Shown in pieces: positions 1 through 11,754 of a DNA stretch of 64,000 nucleotides. Location of the stretch: positions 496,001 to 560,000 of the forward strand of contig JAEHOE010000088.1 in the NCBI GenBank assembly GCA_016858145.1. Reading direction: 5' to 3'. Both the position numbers and the translations under genes were made by a program. This stretch comes from Edaphochlamys debaryana (taxonomy: Eukaryota > Chlorophyta > Chlorophyceae > Chlamydomonadales). A model generated the notes under the pieces. The model searched no databases. It was not told the origin of the DNA and was given only the letters and a program-made list of their open reading frames with translations. Numbering within the stretch: position 1 is the first letter of the stretch; each line of letters opens with the position of its first letter.

Positions 1-2988
1 GGAGAGAGGGCGCCAATGGTTGTATGGGGCGCGGTCTGGGTCTGGCAGGCGAGTGCGGGCCAGAACTGTGCGGCGCATTGGTGCTCGGGTTGTAGCTGAT
101 TTTGTTTCGCGCCTCTGGTCCTTTGCTTTGCTGGGTGTTCGCCCGCGGGGCTGGGGCGCTGTGCCCGCAGATCATCCCTTTCTGGGCTCTGATGCCTTGG
201 GGCGGGTGGTGTGCCGGGTGTCGCTCGAGGCTTCTGACTCTGACTCTGATTCCAGCTCTGCCGCCTCTGATGGGTGACGTGTGATTTCGGTGTGATCCGC
301 GCTGCTTGTCCCTTGGGCTAGGTGGTGCTGGGTGGTGTTTAATTGTTAGGTGACTCGCGCACGTGACAGGCTGAGAGGGTGGGTGCGCTGACCAGAAGAC
401 TCTTTAGGACGGCTCCCAGCTTCGGTTGGGGGGCAAGGGGTTGAAGGGCTGCAGCCCATGCAAATCGGCCCTCGCAGGGGGGTCGGGCCTCTTGTAACAC
501 ACCGCATCCTAGAGCCTCGGAGACTCGGCTAGAGACTCTGATTCCAGTTCTGCCGCCTCTGATGGGTGACGTGTGATTTCGGTGTGACCCGCGCTGCTTG
601 TCCCTTGGGCTAGGTGGTGCTGGGTGGTGTTTAATTGTTAGGTGACTCGCGCACGTGACAGGCTGAGAGGGTGGGTGCGCTGACCAGAAGACTCTTTAGG
701 ACGGCTCCCAGCTTCGGTTGGGGGGCAAGGGGTTGAAGGGCTGCAGCCCATGCAAATCGGCCCTCGCAGGGGGGTCGGGCCTCTTGTAACACACCGCATC
801 CTTTCTGGACAGTGTCTGTCACCGCGCTTCTTAAACACACCGCGCCAACCACTTTGCACTGCAATGACGTGTTCTATCCGAACGAACAGGGGCGACACGC
901 GCAGCGCTGGCCTTGCGAAAGCTGATGACCGCGAGCACGCAGGGTTTCTTGCACAATCGCGTTAACCTTCTGCAAGCCGAGCACGGCAGCTTAGTATTTA
1001 CAAGCATATGCGCATTACTGAGTCGAACAAGCATCGTGCAGGGACGACGGCGTCGACAGAACCCGACAGACAGGGTCGCAACTCGCAAGTCACCGCGGTA
1101 ACGCAAGCATCGGTGATTGGAATGACAGAGCCCTCTCCTCGCGTCACAGCGCTTCTACATGAAAAGGACGTAGGTAATCTGCTCGGCACCCGCCTGCATG
1201 TGGAGCGAGATGTGGCCTCTGTCCTCTGTGCCTCGGGCGAGGCAGGCGAACGACGCCCGCGTGGCCAGACGCCCGTGTGGAGCCCTTGACCGAGGAAAGG
1301 GTGTGGCGTTTGTGCGCTCTGACCGTCTTCGCAGCCTAACTAAGGATGCCGCCGCACACCGCGCGCATTCACCCCCCTGCCCTCCCCCACGCCCCTCCTA
1401 CATCCACGCCCTGCCCCTGGGCCCCATCTGTCCATTCAGTCTATTGTATGGCCGATCGACGAAGCTCCAATAGTGCAGGAGCGAAGGCGGTGAATGAGCG
1501 TGACGTGGGCAGCAGTGCTGATGTGTGAAATTGAGTCATCACACAGAGTCGCGTGCGTTCCAGACCCTCCCAATGCAAATCCGCCTGATCCTTCCGCAAG
1601 TCCGCAAGTCCGCAAGCCTCACGGGCAAGCGGGCGGCACTGGCATCTGCAGACGAGTGCATCGCGTGTCGCACTTCTGGTAATTCCGATGACACACGGGG
1701 CACTCCTGACGTACGGCATGTCGAGCCGTCGGGAGTCCGCGCTGACTGTCAGCGTATCCCCACCAAACATTCTTACACAGGGCAAGAAATACAGCGCGTG
1801 CTTTTCACAATGCGCTTGTGACTGGGAACCGGCGGTCCGCCGCAGGTGTGCTCCTGAAAGAAACTCTCCGAATGAAACGCACGCCCCGATGAAGAAACGC
1901 AATAAAAGCTTTCCCTTCACACTGTTTCGTCATACCAAACATGATATCAACCCATAGACGTCTGTGAGTTGTGCAACACGTGCACCGACGGGCGACCGAC
2001 TGCCGAGCGAGACGCACCGCCGACAGGCGACCGACTGCTCTGCGAGCAGCCCACACATGCGCTCGGCCAGGCGCCGGCCGGTATGGCCAGTCACGGTGCT
2101 TGCCGTGGCCTTGGCGCTTGCCGTCATGAAGACAGGTAGGGCAGGGCGTGCCGAGTGGGAGGATGGCGACTCAATCAAACTTGAGTCAATCAAATGCCGC
2201 GCGACCCGAGGTCGTCAGTGGCGCATTGCTGTATATCCTTTGGCAGCATGGGAGGCTCAGTGCTTCAGAAACCCGTGAACAGTTCGCGGGCAAACAGCGT
2301 TCGTTCCCCTCGGCTTGCTTCGACCGGCGCTCCCCTGCCTCTCCCTTCCCGCTTCCCACTTCCCGTTATGACACCTTCCCTTCCTCGGCCTTGTAGGCGC
2401 CCAAGGTGCGACCACTCTACCCGGTGAGCATAAGTATGGTCACTTAGGGTGCTGAAAGTGGAACCAGGTTGTAATTTACGGTTGAGGCCGTGCGCCGAAC
2501 CAGCCCACCCGCGCGCCGCAACGAGATGCCGGCACCTCGCCCCGAGTGACTCCATGAGACTCTTTATCACCCAGCCAACACCCCCCTCATCCCCTCTTTT
2601 CCTTTCCTCTCTTTCCTCGCCCCATGCTGGCAGCCGGGACAGACGAGGGTTATAAATCGTGAGTGTTTGCCATGGCGAAACTGGGGCTGAGAATTGTGGA
2701 GTGCATGCACCTTCGGGGCACGAAAGGGAAGGCATTGGGGAGGCTTCAGGGCCGAGATGCAGCACGGGGACATCAGGCCTAGCTAAACATTTTGGTGGCT
2801 TTGGGGACATGTGAATCGTCCGTTGATCTACGCGGCAAAGGCGGCGGTGGATGGGGCGGCTGGCTCCCGAAGGGATGATGAGGGCGGTCTACTAGGGCCA
2901 GACTCTCGTTTGGCTCTCTTTTCCTTGGGGCCAGCTTGCGCTAACTGGCCCGAACGTCCCGGCACAATCTCTCCCCAGAGCCGCGCTG
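1..2988. other. Non-coding leader region, no supportable gene
   Basis: I see no reading frame with protein-like composition on either strand. The main structure is the tandem duplication at 242-802, annotated separately. The rest is unremarkable GC-rich sequence with short pyrimidine tracts (for example near 2570-2625). The last 150 bases probably hold the 5' part of the proline-rich gene that follows, including a possible splice acceptor (CTCTCCCCAG) ending near 2979. Confidence 0.5.
242..802. repeat. Tandem duplication, 292-bp period
   Basis: Bases 242-510 recur at 534-802 with only about two substitutions. The copies are offset by 292 bp and separated by a 23-bp spacer that resembles the sequence just before the first copy. 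Such high identity implies a recent duplication or an assembly duplication. No open frame spans both copies. Confidence 0.9.
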
Positions 2989-5185
2989 ATGAATGCCAAC
3001 CACAGTGGGGCAGGCGCACGGAATGTCTTCTTCAGGAGCCGCGTTTTGCTGCAAACGAAGCGGCCGCCGCCCTCGCCGTTCCCGCCCTCCCCGCCACCAC
3101 CCTCGCCGCTCCCGCCCTCTCCACCACCGCCCTCGCCGTTCCCGCCACCTCCTCCCTCGCCCCAACCACCGTCTCCTCCACCCTCCCCGTCGCCGCCCTC
3201 CCCTCCCTCGCCGCCGCCCTCACCTGCGCCTCCCTCGCCCTTCCCTCCCTCACCTCCCCCCCCACCGCCACCCTCACCGCTCCCGCCCCCCCCTCATGCA
3301 CCTCCGCCGCCGCCGCCCAACGCGCCCCCGCCCCCGCCTCCTCAGCTGCCCCCACCGCCCCCGCCAAACACGCCTCCGCCGCCGCCGCCCAACGCGCCCC
3401 CGCCCCCGCCTCCTCAGCAGCCTCCGCCGCCCCCGCCGAACACGCCTCCGCCTCCGCCGCCCAACGCGCCCCCGCCCCCGCCTCCTGAGCTGCCTCCGCC
3501 GCCTCCGCCGAACACGCCTCCGCCGCCGCCGCCCAACGCGCCCCCGCCCCCGCCTCCTCAGCAGCCTCCGCCGCCCCCGCCGAACACGCCTCCGCCGCCC
3601 CCCGCCCAACGCGCCCCCGCCCCCGCCTCCTCAGCAGCCTCCGCCGCCCCCGCCCAACGCGCCCCCGCCCCCGCCTCCTCAGCAGCCTCCGCCGCCCCCG
3701 CCAAACACGCCTCCGCCTCCGCCGCCCAACGCGCCCCCACCCCCGCCTCCTCTGCTGCCCCCGCCGCCCCCGCCGAACACGCCTCCTCCTCCGCCCCCCA
3801 ACGCGCCCCCGCCCCCGCCTCCGCAGCTCCCCCCGCCACCCTCTCCTTCACCGCCGCCCGCTCCCCCACCGGATCCAAACCTCGTAGATTACACTTACGA
3901 TGTTTCCGACATGACTGTTACGCTCAATTCCTTGGATGGTTCCACTTTTGAACAAGCATCCATTGACACAGTTCTGGCTTCCATCAAGTCGGCTGTTGGA
4001 ACCAAGCTCGGAATCTCATCTGGCGATGTGATTATCAAGTGCGTGTAGCGAATGGTCACTGGTCCGCCGCTGCTCGGTTGTGTTATGCCCTCCTTTCCCC
4101 CTGAGTTGATGCCAAGCTCTCCCCCTACCTTGCGTTCGCTACCCCACAGGGCCTACATCATTGATGGCGTGCGGTACGACATCACCCGGTACACCCGGCG
4201 GCGCAGGGCCCTGCGAGCGAGCTCGTCCAAGTCGGTTACTATGTCGGTTGTGATGGACGTCAAGCTCCCCAAGGGCATGAGTCAGCCTGACGCATCCGCC
4301 ATACAAGCCGCTGTGCCCGGGGGCGGGAGCGTGCGGGCTCGGTACAAGCCCCCATCGCCGCTTCCTCCCAGCCCCAGTCCCCCCAGTCCCAGCCCCCCTC
4401 CCCGGCCCCCCAGCCCCAAGCCGCCCAGTCCCATGCCGCGCCCGCCCAGCCCCAAGCCGCCCAGCCCGCCGCCCCGGCCTCCAAGCCCCAATCCGCCAAG
4501 CCCTCCTCCCCGTCCGCCTACCCCCAATCCGCCAAGCCCTCCCCCGCGCCCGCCTAACCCCAACCCGCCCAGCCCGCCGCCTCGGCCTCCAAGCCCCAAC
4601 CCACCAAGCCCTCCCCCGCGCACGCCTAGCCCCAACCCGCCCAGCCCTCCGCTCCGCCCCCCCAGCCCCAACCCGCCCAGCCCTCCGCTCCGCCCCCCCA
4701 GCCCCAACCCGCCCAGCCCTCCGCGCCGGCCTCCCAGCCCCAAACCACCTAGCCCAACCCCCAAGCCTCCCAGCCCCAAGCCCCCAAGCCCTCCTCCATC
4801 CCCGCCCCCGCCAAGCCCCAAGCCTCCAAGCCCTACTCCACCGCCGCTCCCCCCGAGCCCCAGGCCTCCACGCCCTCCGCCACCGCCCCCAAGCCCACGG
4901 CCGCCACGCCCTCTGCTGCCCCCAAGCCCACGCCCCAACCCGCCGAGCCCTCGCCCAAGGCCCCCGAGCCCCAAGCCCCCCAGCCCCAGCCCTCCGAACC
5001 CTCCGCTGCCGAACCCGCCATGTCCAAGCCCTCCCCGGCCACCGCCCAACCCCAACCCGCCCCGGCCCCTCCGGCCGCCTAGGTCGCCCTTTCCTCCAAC
5101 GCCGCCCCGTCCGCCCAGCCCGAGCCCCAAGCCCCCTGGAAGTGCTGGTCGGCGTCGCATGGCAAGGCGCGCCCTGAATCATTAA
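2989..5185 (+). CDS. Hydroxyproline-rich (pherophorin/extensin-like) wall glycoprotein, with one apparent frameshift
   Basis: Predicted extracellular-matrix HRGP. Order of parts: about 25 non-repetitive residues, a long PPPPPPN(A/T)PPPPPP block (about 3060-3850), a globular module of about 120 residues, then a second block of [18 protein letters not shown] units (4351-5130) and a short basic tail ending in stop at 5183-5185. The globular module begins [11 protein letters not shown] and includes TRRRRALRA and [11 protein letters not shown]. It is split by a 111-nt intron, 4039-4149 (GTGCGT...CCACAG), that keeps frame across AAG|GCC. Near 3598-3603 a run of six C moves the Pro frame by one base, so the block upstream and the module downstream lie in different frames. 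This is either an assembly error or a lesion. The ATG at 2989 is provisional: no signal peptide is visible, and an upstream exon ending in an acceptor near 2979 is likely. A possible TGTAA polyadenylation signal lies at 6118-6122. The family assignment rests on composition and architecture. Confidence 0.72.
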
Positions 5186-6955
5186 CTGCAAGTAGGCATT
5201 GATGATGATGCTCTTCCTGAGCCAGATACACCACACACACCCCTTCATGGCATCAGATAGCATGGACTCACTCAGCCATGATTCATCCCCCTTTCATCCT
5301 TGGCGGTATGCATTTATGAGATACTAGCTTGATGGTAATCTTCCGTTTTGTTCGTTAAGTAGTTCATGATGACTTTGATTCCTTCATTGATGCATCCAAG
5401 GCCGTAGCGTACGACAGTGTGCATGGCTGCCGGTGGGCAGAGGTGTGACTAACTGTCGAGTGAGTGAGGTCATTTATCACGCATGCTCAAATTCATCATC
5501 CGTACGTCGCCCAGATCGGCTTTGAAGGCCGGTAGGACTTACCGGCACGTGCCGTAGAAGTGACTCCAGTTGACCGAGTGCGTGCCCCGTGCATACCTGT
5601 ATGTGCATGCCATTCATCCTGCCTACCGCTGTTCATGTTCAAATGGGGCATAGCTAGCTAGGGCGGTGTGACGGAAGAGGAGCAGGGACGACGGCGTTGA
5701 TCGGCCACGAGGCAGGCCGCGAGCGAGGCTCCTGCATGTCCAGCCAGGTCTGGATCTGATAGGGGGCCCCGAAGACGGGCGAGACAGCTGGGCCCTGGTG
5801 GGCGAGCTGCCGTGAGGGGCGCCGCGGGCGGACGGAGCAGCCTAACTCGGTACTCGGGGCTGACTCAACGTTCTTCTTCGACGGAACTCGACGGAACCGA
5901 ACTCAAGGAACAAGATGGGGCTGCTGCTGCTGCTGCTGCCGTGAAACGTCCGGCCCTTCATACATTGCTCGCTGCGCGCACGCGCCGCATACGGTCGCAA
6001 CATATGGGTGCTGTCACAGGGTATAGCCCAACGGTTTTTTTTCTGCGAAACTTGCGGCGAGGGCCGTCGCGTGCCGCCGGCTCCCTCGACCGCCGCTGTA
6101 GATGCAAGTCGCGGTGTTGTAACCACCTTAGCTGTGGGCGCGATACAGCCACGCTCCGGACTGGAATGGGTCACTCGCCACTGGGAAGGGGAAGAAACGA
6201 AGACTGGCCTGTTAGGCGAGGAGGACCGTAGCTCAGGGCCTGTAAATCCCAGAAGATACATCCGTTTGCGCACGCTTGCTTATTGCGGTCTGAAAGGGTA
6301 CTGGTGTATGTGCCACGAGCCGTGTCTCCCCCTCGCCCAAACCCACTTTGCACCTTCCGCCGCCCCCCAATCGCACGCTGAGTCTGGAGACACGAATCGT
6401 TTCGTCGCCCCCGCTTCCCGGTCGTGCCTCATCACTAGCGTCGTGACGTTGTGCTACCGGTAGCTTCTGGTCACGACCCGTTGTCCCACGGTTGACCACG
6501 GCATACCACTGGCCAAACCACCTCCCAGTTTCATTCCGCCGCTCCACGATCCTACCCACCAGTTGACTGACCCGAACATTTCGTTGCTTAACATTTCTGA
6601 ACAATGTCGATGTAAAGTTAAGAAGACAGCGTGACCCTAACATGAAAGCCAAATTTATGCTGTGCGTAGTAACTCCATCCGTACCCACTGTCACTCTGCA
6701 TTAATTGCACACAGTTGTATTCACCTGTTCCGCATCAGTCCCCACAACTTGGTTTATAGTATGTATCCGTTACACAACACTCCGCCACACTAGCCGCCCA
6801 TGAGGGGCTGAAAAACCATGAACACCCAGTAGCCCTGGTTGCTCCGAGGAGGAAATCCTGAAGTCCTATGTCGTGGTTTACGTGCGCCGCTAGTTGTCCG
6901 ATGGCCTGTTCGGTTTGTGTGTGGTGAGGAAAAGTCGGTTATTTGGTGTGTGGGG
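5186..6955. other. Intergenic / 3' UTR region
   Basis: Convergent space between the plus-strand HRGP and the minus-strand LRR-like gene. It is less GC-rich than its surroundings and has no supportable gene. It probably contains both 3' UTRs: a TGTAA on the plus strand at 6118-6122 and one on the minus strand at 6770-6774. Confidence 0.5.
6770..6774 (-). terminator. Possible polyadenylation signal TGTAA
   Basis: TGTAA is the usual polyadenylation signal in Chlamydomonadales. This copy lies about 180 nt downstream of the stop of the minus-strand gene ending at 6956, a plausible 3' UTR length. The motif is short and chance occurrence is possible. Confidence 0.4.
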
Positions 6956-8705
6956 CTATTCCGAATTCAAGCAGTCACTGTACGGCTTTTTGAACAGGTG
7001 TCGACGGCGACTTACCTGGTCGAGAGCTGCGTACCACGGGAGGGAGTACGCCATAATACGTGTGTCCTTGCTTCGGTGGAGGTTGAGTTTGACGAGTTCG
7101 AGGAGTACCAGTGCTGTGGCACCGGACGTTGGGCACTGGAGGACGAAATTGCGGTGAGGCACACTTCGCTTAGATGCAGGACACGCGTGCGGGGAGAGGA
7201 CCTCTCCAGCCCAAGTCACGCAGGGTGGGTCATGCAAGTTGTAGTATTCCATTTCTTGAATGACGCGCAGGAATGACACGGCAACGTGGCTCTTGCTGCG
7301 TATGAGGATTGTACGGAGTCCTGGCGATGTCGTTGCTCCGTTGCCGACGTCTGTGAAGACCGAGTCCAGATGCCTGAGAATGAATTGCCGGCAGACCAGT
7401 TTGGGGGTCCTGAGGCTGTATTGATGTCGAGTTGCCCACTCCAAGCATTGTTTTCTTTGTGGCAGGTCATATCGTAGGAATGTCCCATCGTGGCAGGCTT
7501 TTGTCCACACGAGTGCGGCGTTCGTTGCTACCGTGTTGTTCAGGAGTTTGAGGGTGTTGGGGTGGAGGTCTCCAAAGGAGAGCTTGTCCACAGTCACCAA
7601 TGCAAACATCCGGCGGAGGCTTGTCAGATGGCTTGACCATCCTTGGATGGGCGCATCACCTGCATCTAGGACGGTGATCCTGAGGCCTGGGCTGGGTTGC
7701 GAAATTCTTGAGAAACGATCCGTGATGGCTCTCCAGGGAAATGTGTCACCAATCAGAATCGATGACGTTTTGACAATGATGTGTTCGATGACACGTCTGG
7801 TGTCATCTGTTTGCCGTCCATGCTGTTGCTTTGGCATGAGTTGGAGTTCCAAAGCGCCTCCCATGACCACCTTGCGAAGGCCTGCTGGTGCATTGTCGAT
7901 GATTGGCACCACGAGTGCGGCCATGCTTGTCCCGTTGCACGTGTGTAATTCGAGCGTCTTCATGTCAAGGAAGGCCTCAAACAGGTTCCAAAACGTTTCC
8001 GCCGAGCAGGTGATTTGATCAGGCGTGAGCGCTGAGGGAGTCCCCAAACTGATGCAGTGGACGTTCTTGAGCGTGAGGTTGTTGGTGGAGCGTAGTGAGG
8101 AGAAGCTCGGAAGGGTGAGGCGTTGGAGATTGTCTGCTTTGCGTTCCAAGAACTGGTGCAGTACGCTCGTGTTTCCGTACACGTCGTCTACTGTCCCCGA
8201 AGCGAGCTGAACTTGCACGTCCAGGTAGATGATGTCGGGGAAGGTGTTGAGCATGTCTTCAAGGTCGTTCTGGTCAAGGCGCACGGAGCGCGTCGGCTCC
8301 ATCGCATGTTCGCTTCTGATTCGGAGCGTGTTTACACAGCGGCCAATCCCCACTCGCTGTGTAAACACGCTCCGATGGCAGTTCGCGGATGATGGCCATA
8401 AGCTGTCTGAGCACCCGCGAAGAAGTGAAGTCGTCCGTCGTTTCCACCGTAACTTCCACCACGTTCTTCAGTCTTGTCAATAGTGGCCGAAGCCAAGGCC
8501 CGAATGCACCTCCGTATCTTTGCTGAAGCACGTCTGGCTTCAGCGTTACTTGGCTCACGGATGAGTCGCATGTGTCGCGTAGCGTCCGCGACGCCGCTCT
8601 CAAGCTTTTGAACGCTGCCGTCGTCTTATTGCTTTGCTGGAGGAACACTTCTAATGCAGTGTCGCGTGAGGCTGTCTCCTTATGGTCGAGGTTAGGTACT
8701 TGCAT
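6956..8705 (-). pseudogene. LRR-like family protein, paralog A, interrupted by a palindromic insertion
   Basis: Unrecognised family. The N-terminal part reads from ATG 8705 (MQVPNLDHKE...) and includes an F-box-neighbour-like stretch (SLRAASRTLRD, then SQVTLKPDVL). The remainder (about 455 residues, stop at 6956-6958) is rich in L-x-L strands, such as NLQRLTLPSFSSLRS and FLDMKTLELHTC, as in irregular leucine-rich repeats. The two parts are in different frames and meet at a perfect 55-bp inverted-repeat insertion (8321-8375). Removing exactly those 55 bases joins ...MAIIRELP to IRSEHAMEPTR... in one frame. The protein is clearly paralogous to the gene at 14296-16477: DVYGNTSVLHQFL aligns with DPYGDHGALRKFL, and VFTDVGNG aligns with GFKDVGKF. 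Either this copy is broken or the insertion is a strain/assembly feature. Function is unknown. Confidence 0.65.
8321..8375. repeat. Perfect 21-bp inverted repeat with 13-nt loop inside a coding region
   Basis: The left arm 8321-8341 (begins TCGGAGCGTG) and right arm 8355-8375 (ends CACGCTCCGA) are exact reverse complements. The spacer 8342-8354 is 13 nt. The element lies at the junction of two frames of paralog A, and its removal restores one open frame. Confidence 0.92.
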
Positions 8706-10472
8706 CCTTGCGTCTCGTTCGTGTTTGTGCGAATATGTGTCTCTGTTGGTGTGACAGAACTGAAATGTGTTTGCTCATGAGTGATGTTTGAGGAAGGCGG
8801 GTGTTACTTGTCATCGCACTTTGCGGTCGGCCTTGTTTCGCGACACAGCCCCCTCCCGCACCTCCTTTCCCTTCCTGCACACGTCGGCACAACCGAGCCC
8901 CCCTCAATTCCCCCACGTAGCGAACAAAATAAGCGTGTTAAAGCGGCACATAACACTCCAAGACCATATGAAGTGCTTGTCAAGCTTATGGGCGGCATCG
9001 CGTGGAGGGCTGGCATGGCCGCTCAATCCATATGTCCGGTGGGCACGGGCTGGATAGCGTTTGGGAAATACAAGGGGGGACCGGGAGCAAGCACAATCCG
9101 CGTCGGGGGTTCCAATCCGGGTCGAGGCTTCCAAACCCACGCCCATTGCATTCTCCCCTGTCACCCCTGCCCCTGTCCAAACCAAAACTACCGCCATGTC
9201 TTATCGAGCAATCCCACACCTCGTGACCTGTGAATTAGCTACAGTTAAGCATGTGATGCCTTGAGGGTTTTCTTAAACTTCTCTTCCTGCGCTGAGCACC
9301 GTTTTGGGGGGGGGGGGGGGGGGGGGGGATGGTCGGGTTTTGTTATGACACGTACCCCCGTCAGCGGCGCACTGGCAAGCCGGCAAGTTCGACAACTTGA
9401 ATTGCCTGGTTGCGCAGTTGCCCAGTGATCGCAATGGCTCTCGATGGTGGACTACTATTTGCTGGCATTAGCAAGTTTGTGAGTTGATCGTGGAGTCCAA
9501 GTGCCCTCGAGCACAGCTACCCGACTGGGATTGATCCTGAGCTACCGCGCGTGCGAGACCCAATCCGCAGGGCACGGCTCTTATGTGGAAGGGGCCAGGG
9601 GAGCAGTGGCGCCATTGCAAGTCCCTGTATTCAGCGCTGGGTTCTACAATCCACAGTTGGCTATTTGAATCCAAGGTTGGGATTTCCAATCCGGCAATCC
9701 GTTAATCCCAATCCAGGGGTGGCAGTTTCATTCTCCGACCACGGCTTCCAAACCAGGTTGCCCAATCTCCAATCCGTCCATGTGTCCAGAACACTTATCA
9801 ATCCAACAGGGGTTCCCCACACTCCGCACCGAACTTCGTCGCAACACCTCCGTCGTCCTAGGACAGTAGTCTAAAGACATCCCACAAAGTATGGAATGTA
9901 TATGGGTCATTGAACGAAGAGTTATGCGGGTACAATGTGGGTTTTGTATGATATGCATGCAAAACAGTCCGTTCGGCCAGCAATCCCAGCTTGTCGAGTG
10001 TAACCAACATACACTCAAAGCCAATTGCAACCCTGCCCACATACCTCAGTTGCCACCCTGTGTAATGTATTCCTCCTTTCCATTTCGGGTTTTGCTCTGG
10101 AGGTCTTTGGTCCTCTCACATCCGTTGCCCGCTCTCACACGCGCTCAAACTCAAATGCACCATCACATTAGACTTCAACATTAGTTGATGTTCAAAGCCA
10201 AAGAATGCAGTGTAAGTAGGCCAGTTAACAAAGAGTTATGCGGCTACAAGTTGGGTCTGTGTTCATACATGTGTAAACCTTCACAACACAGCCGTATCTT
10301 TAAAGGGGTTTCGAGTTCTCCATTCGAGCGTTCCCCCAGAACATCGTATGAAATTGGAGTCTAATGCATATGCCGCTGGTGGGTCTAAGGAACTCGTTCC
10401 CACATCCCACGCCTATTGCAACCCGTCGTTGTATACAGTTAAAACCCCATATTAACTCTAAACCGTTGCCGC
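8706..10472. other. Intergenic region with degenerate repeats and a G23 run
   Basis: No supportable gene. A run of 23 G residues lies at 9306-9328. Two related pieces (AGAGTTATGCGG plus following bases, near 9920-9960 and 10225-10265) look like decayed copies of one repeat, possibly transposon remnants. No terminal repeats or transposase frame were seen. Confidence 0.5.
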
Positions 10473-11754
10473 TTAGCCCTCAACACTCTTCCGCATGCTG
10501 GCTACCATCTCCTTGCAGATGCGCTTGTGCGCTGGCCAGTGCTTCTTCTGGCACTCGATGTCACAGTACCACACGGCCTTGCAGTGGCTGCACTTCTTCT
10601 TGCCCTCCTTTTTGCAGCCGGGCCCAGAGCAGCACTTGCGCGGGGCAGGCAGTAGTCCCTCCACCTCCTCCTTGAACTTCATTGGCAGCGTCCACGGCAC
10701 CGGAATTACCAGCTCCGGGGGCGGGGCGAGGTTTTCCAGCGTGAATGCCTTGTATTCCGTCAATGGGGGGAAGTCGGATGTGATGCTGAACGCCAGAGTG
10801 AGGAGACCGCAGGACCCTGCCTCAATTACGGCGAAGCGGTGCAGTGCCTTTACGAGGTTGTGCACTTGCGTGGCTGTAGGCTTGCTAGAGCTCAAGCGTT
10901 CAAACTCGTGGGCTATGCCCAGGGCCAATTGGAAGGAGAATCGGCCCCCCCCCCCATGCCGATGCCGCCGATGCCGAGGCTGCATGTCATGTTACCCCAT
11001 TTGTGGATGGCTGATGGCGACTCGAAGGAGAGTATTGTAGCGAAGAAGTACCCCTTCTCGGGGTTCGGCTGGAAGCCTTCCTGCAGGGCGAGAACGGCGG
11101 GTTCATGGACATGGCGGGAGTGTCAGATGTCGCAGGCGCTTGAGAGCGTCAGGTTGGGTGCTGGTGCCTCGGAGCCCATGGTGTGATCACGGATCGAGAC
11201 CTGTCCTGTCAATGTTCCTCCACCATACCAACCCGTCCCGTGCTATTTCCTTCTACTTAATGTGCTACACAAAAGCTCACCTGGTTTAGCTTGTCGCGCG
11301 CTGCAGCGCGGAACGTGAGCCATTGCTCGTCAGGGAACGTGTATCCCTGTCCAGGCAGCTGGACGTTCTCTGCTCCATCTCCGGTGAGGAGGAGCATGTG
11401 AACGTCAGCCGTCTCGTTGGGCACGTCAACGAAGACAAAGCACACCGCGAGGGTGGTGTCTGAGTCCTTGTAAATGTTGTTGCACTTCTTGAAGGCCCGT
11501 TCTGCGATGGTGGCCACTGTGAAGATCGTGTCCTCCAAAATTAAGCCGCGCTTCTGCTGGAGCTCCTCCTCGAAGTCGCGGAGGCTGTCAACCTCAAGCA
11601 CGACCGGGGACAGGTCCTCGTAAGAGGTAGCGGCATTGAGCTCGGCATAAGATTTGGCACTCCCAAAGAGAATGCGATGCTTTGTGCTGAGCGGCAATGC
11701 TCAGAGGTAAGCAGACGCAGTCTCTAGAGCTTTAGGCAGCTGTTTGAGCTGCAT
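10473..11754 (-). CDS. MYND-type zinc-finger protein, with frameshift and in-frame TGA
   Basis: Two exons with a 200-nt intron 11081-11280 (CAG|GTGAGC...CTGCAG|GAAGG), phase 0. The C-terminus is a textbook MYND finger: CCSGPGC, CSHC, YCDIEC, then HWPAHKRIC, a Zn-binding protein-protein interaction module. The preceding ~200 residues form an unrecognised globular region (includes FCLQ-free stretches such as TKHRILFGSAKSY and FVFVDVPNET). Two interruptions are visible. First, an in-frame TGA at 11701-11703 separates MQLKQLPKALETASAYL (ATG 11754) from ALPLSTKHR. Second, a run of 11 C at 10945-10955 shifts frame by one between SLGIGGIGMGGG and RFSFQLALGIAHEF. The homopolymer shift is probably a sequencing error, while the TGA is harder to dismiss. 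If translation starts after the TGA there is no ATG, only TTG. The gene may be real with errors, or a decaying copy. Confidence 0.7.

Noticed and set aside
4139..5263. 374-codon minus-strand frame rich in RAWRxGAWR, antisense to the HRGP repeats
   Set aside because: Direct consequence of complementing CCN repeats. The spliced sense model with a globular module is far better supported.
8321..8375. Palindrome as a short intron
   Set aside because: The possible GT-AG pairs give 38-53 nt introns and do not bring the flanking frames together, whereas simple removal of 55 nt does.
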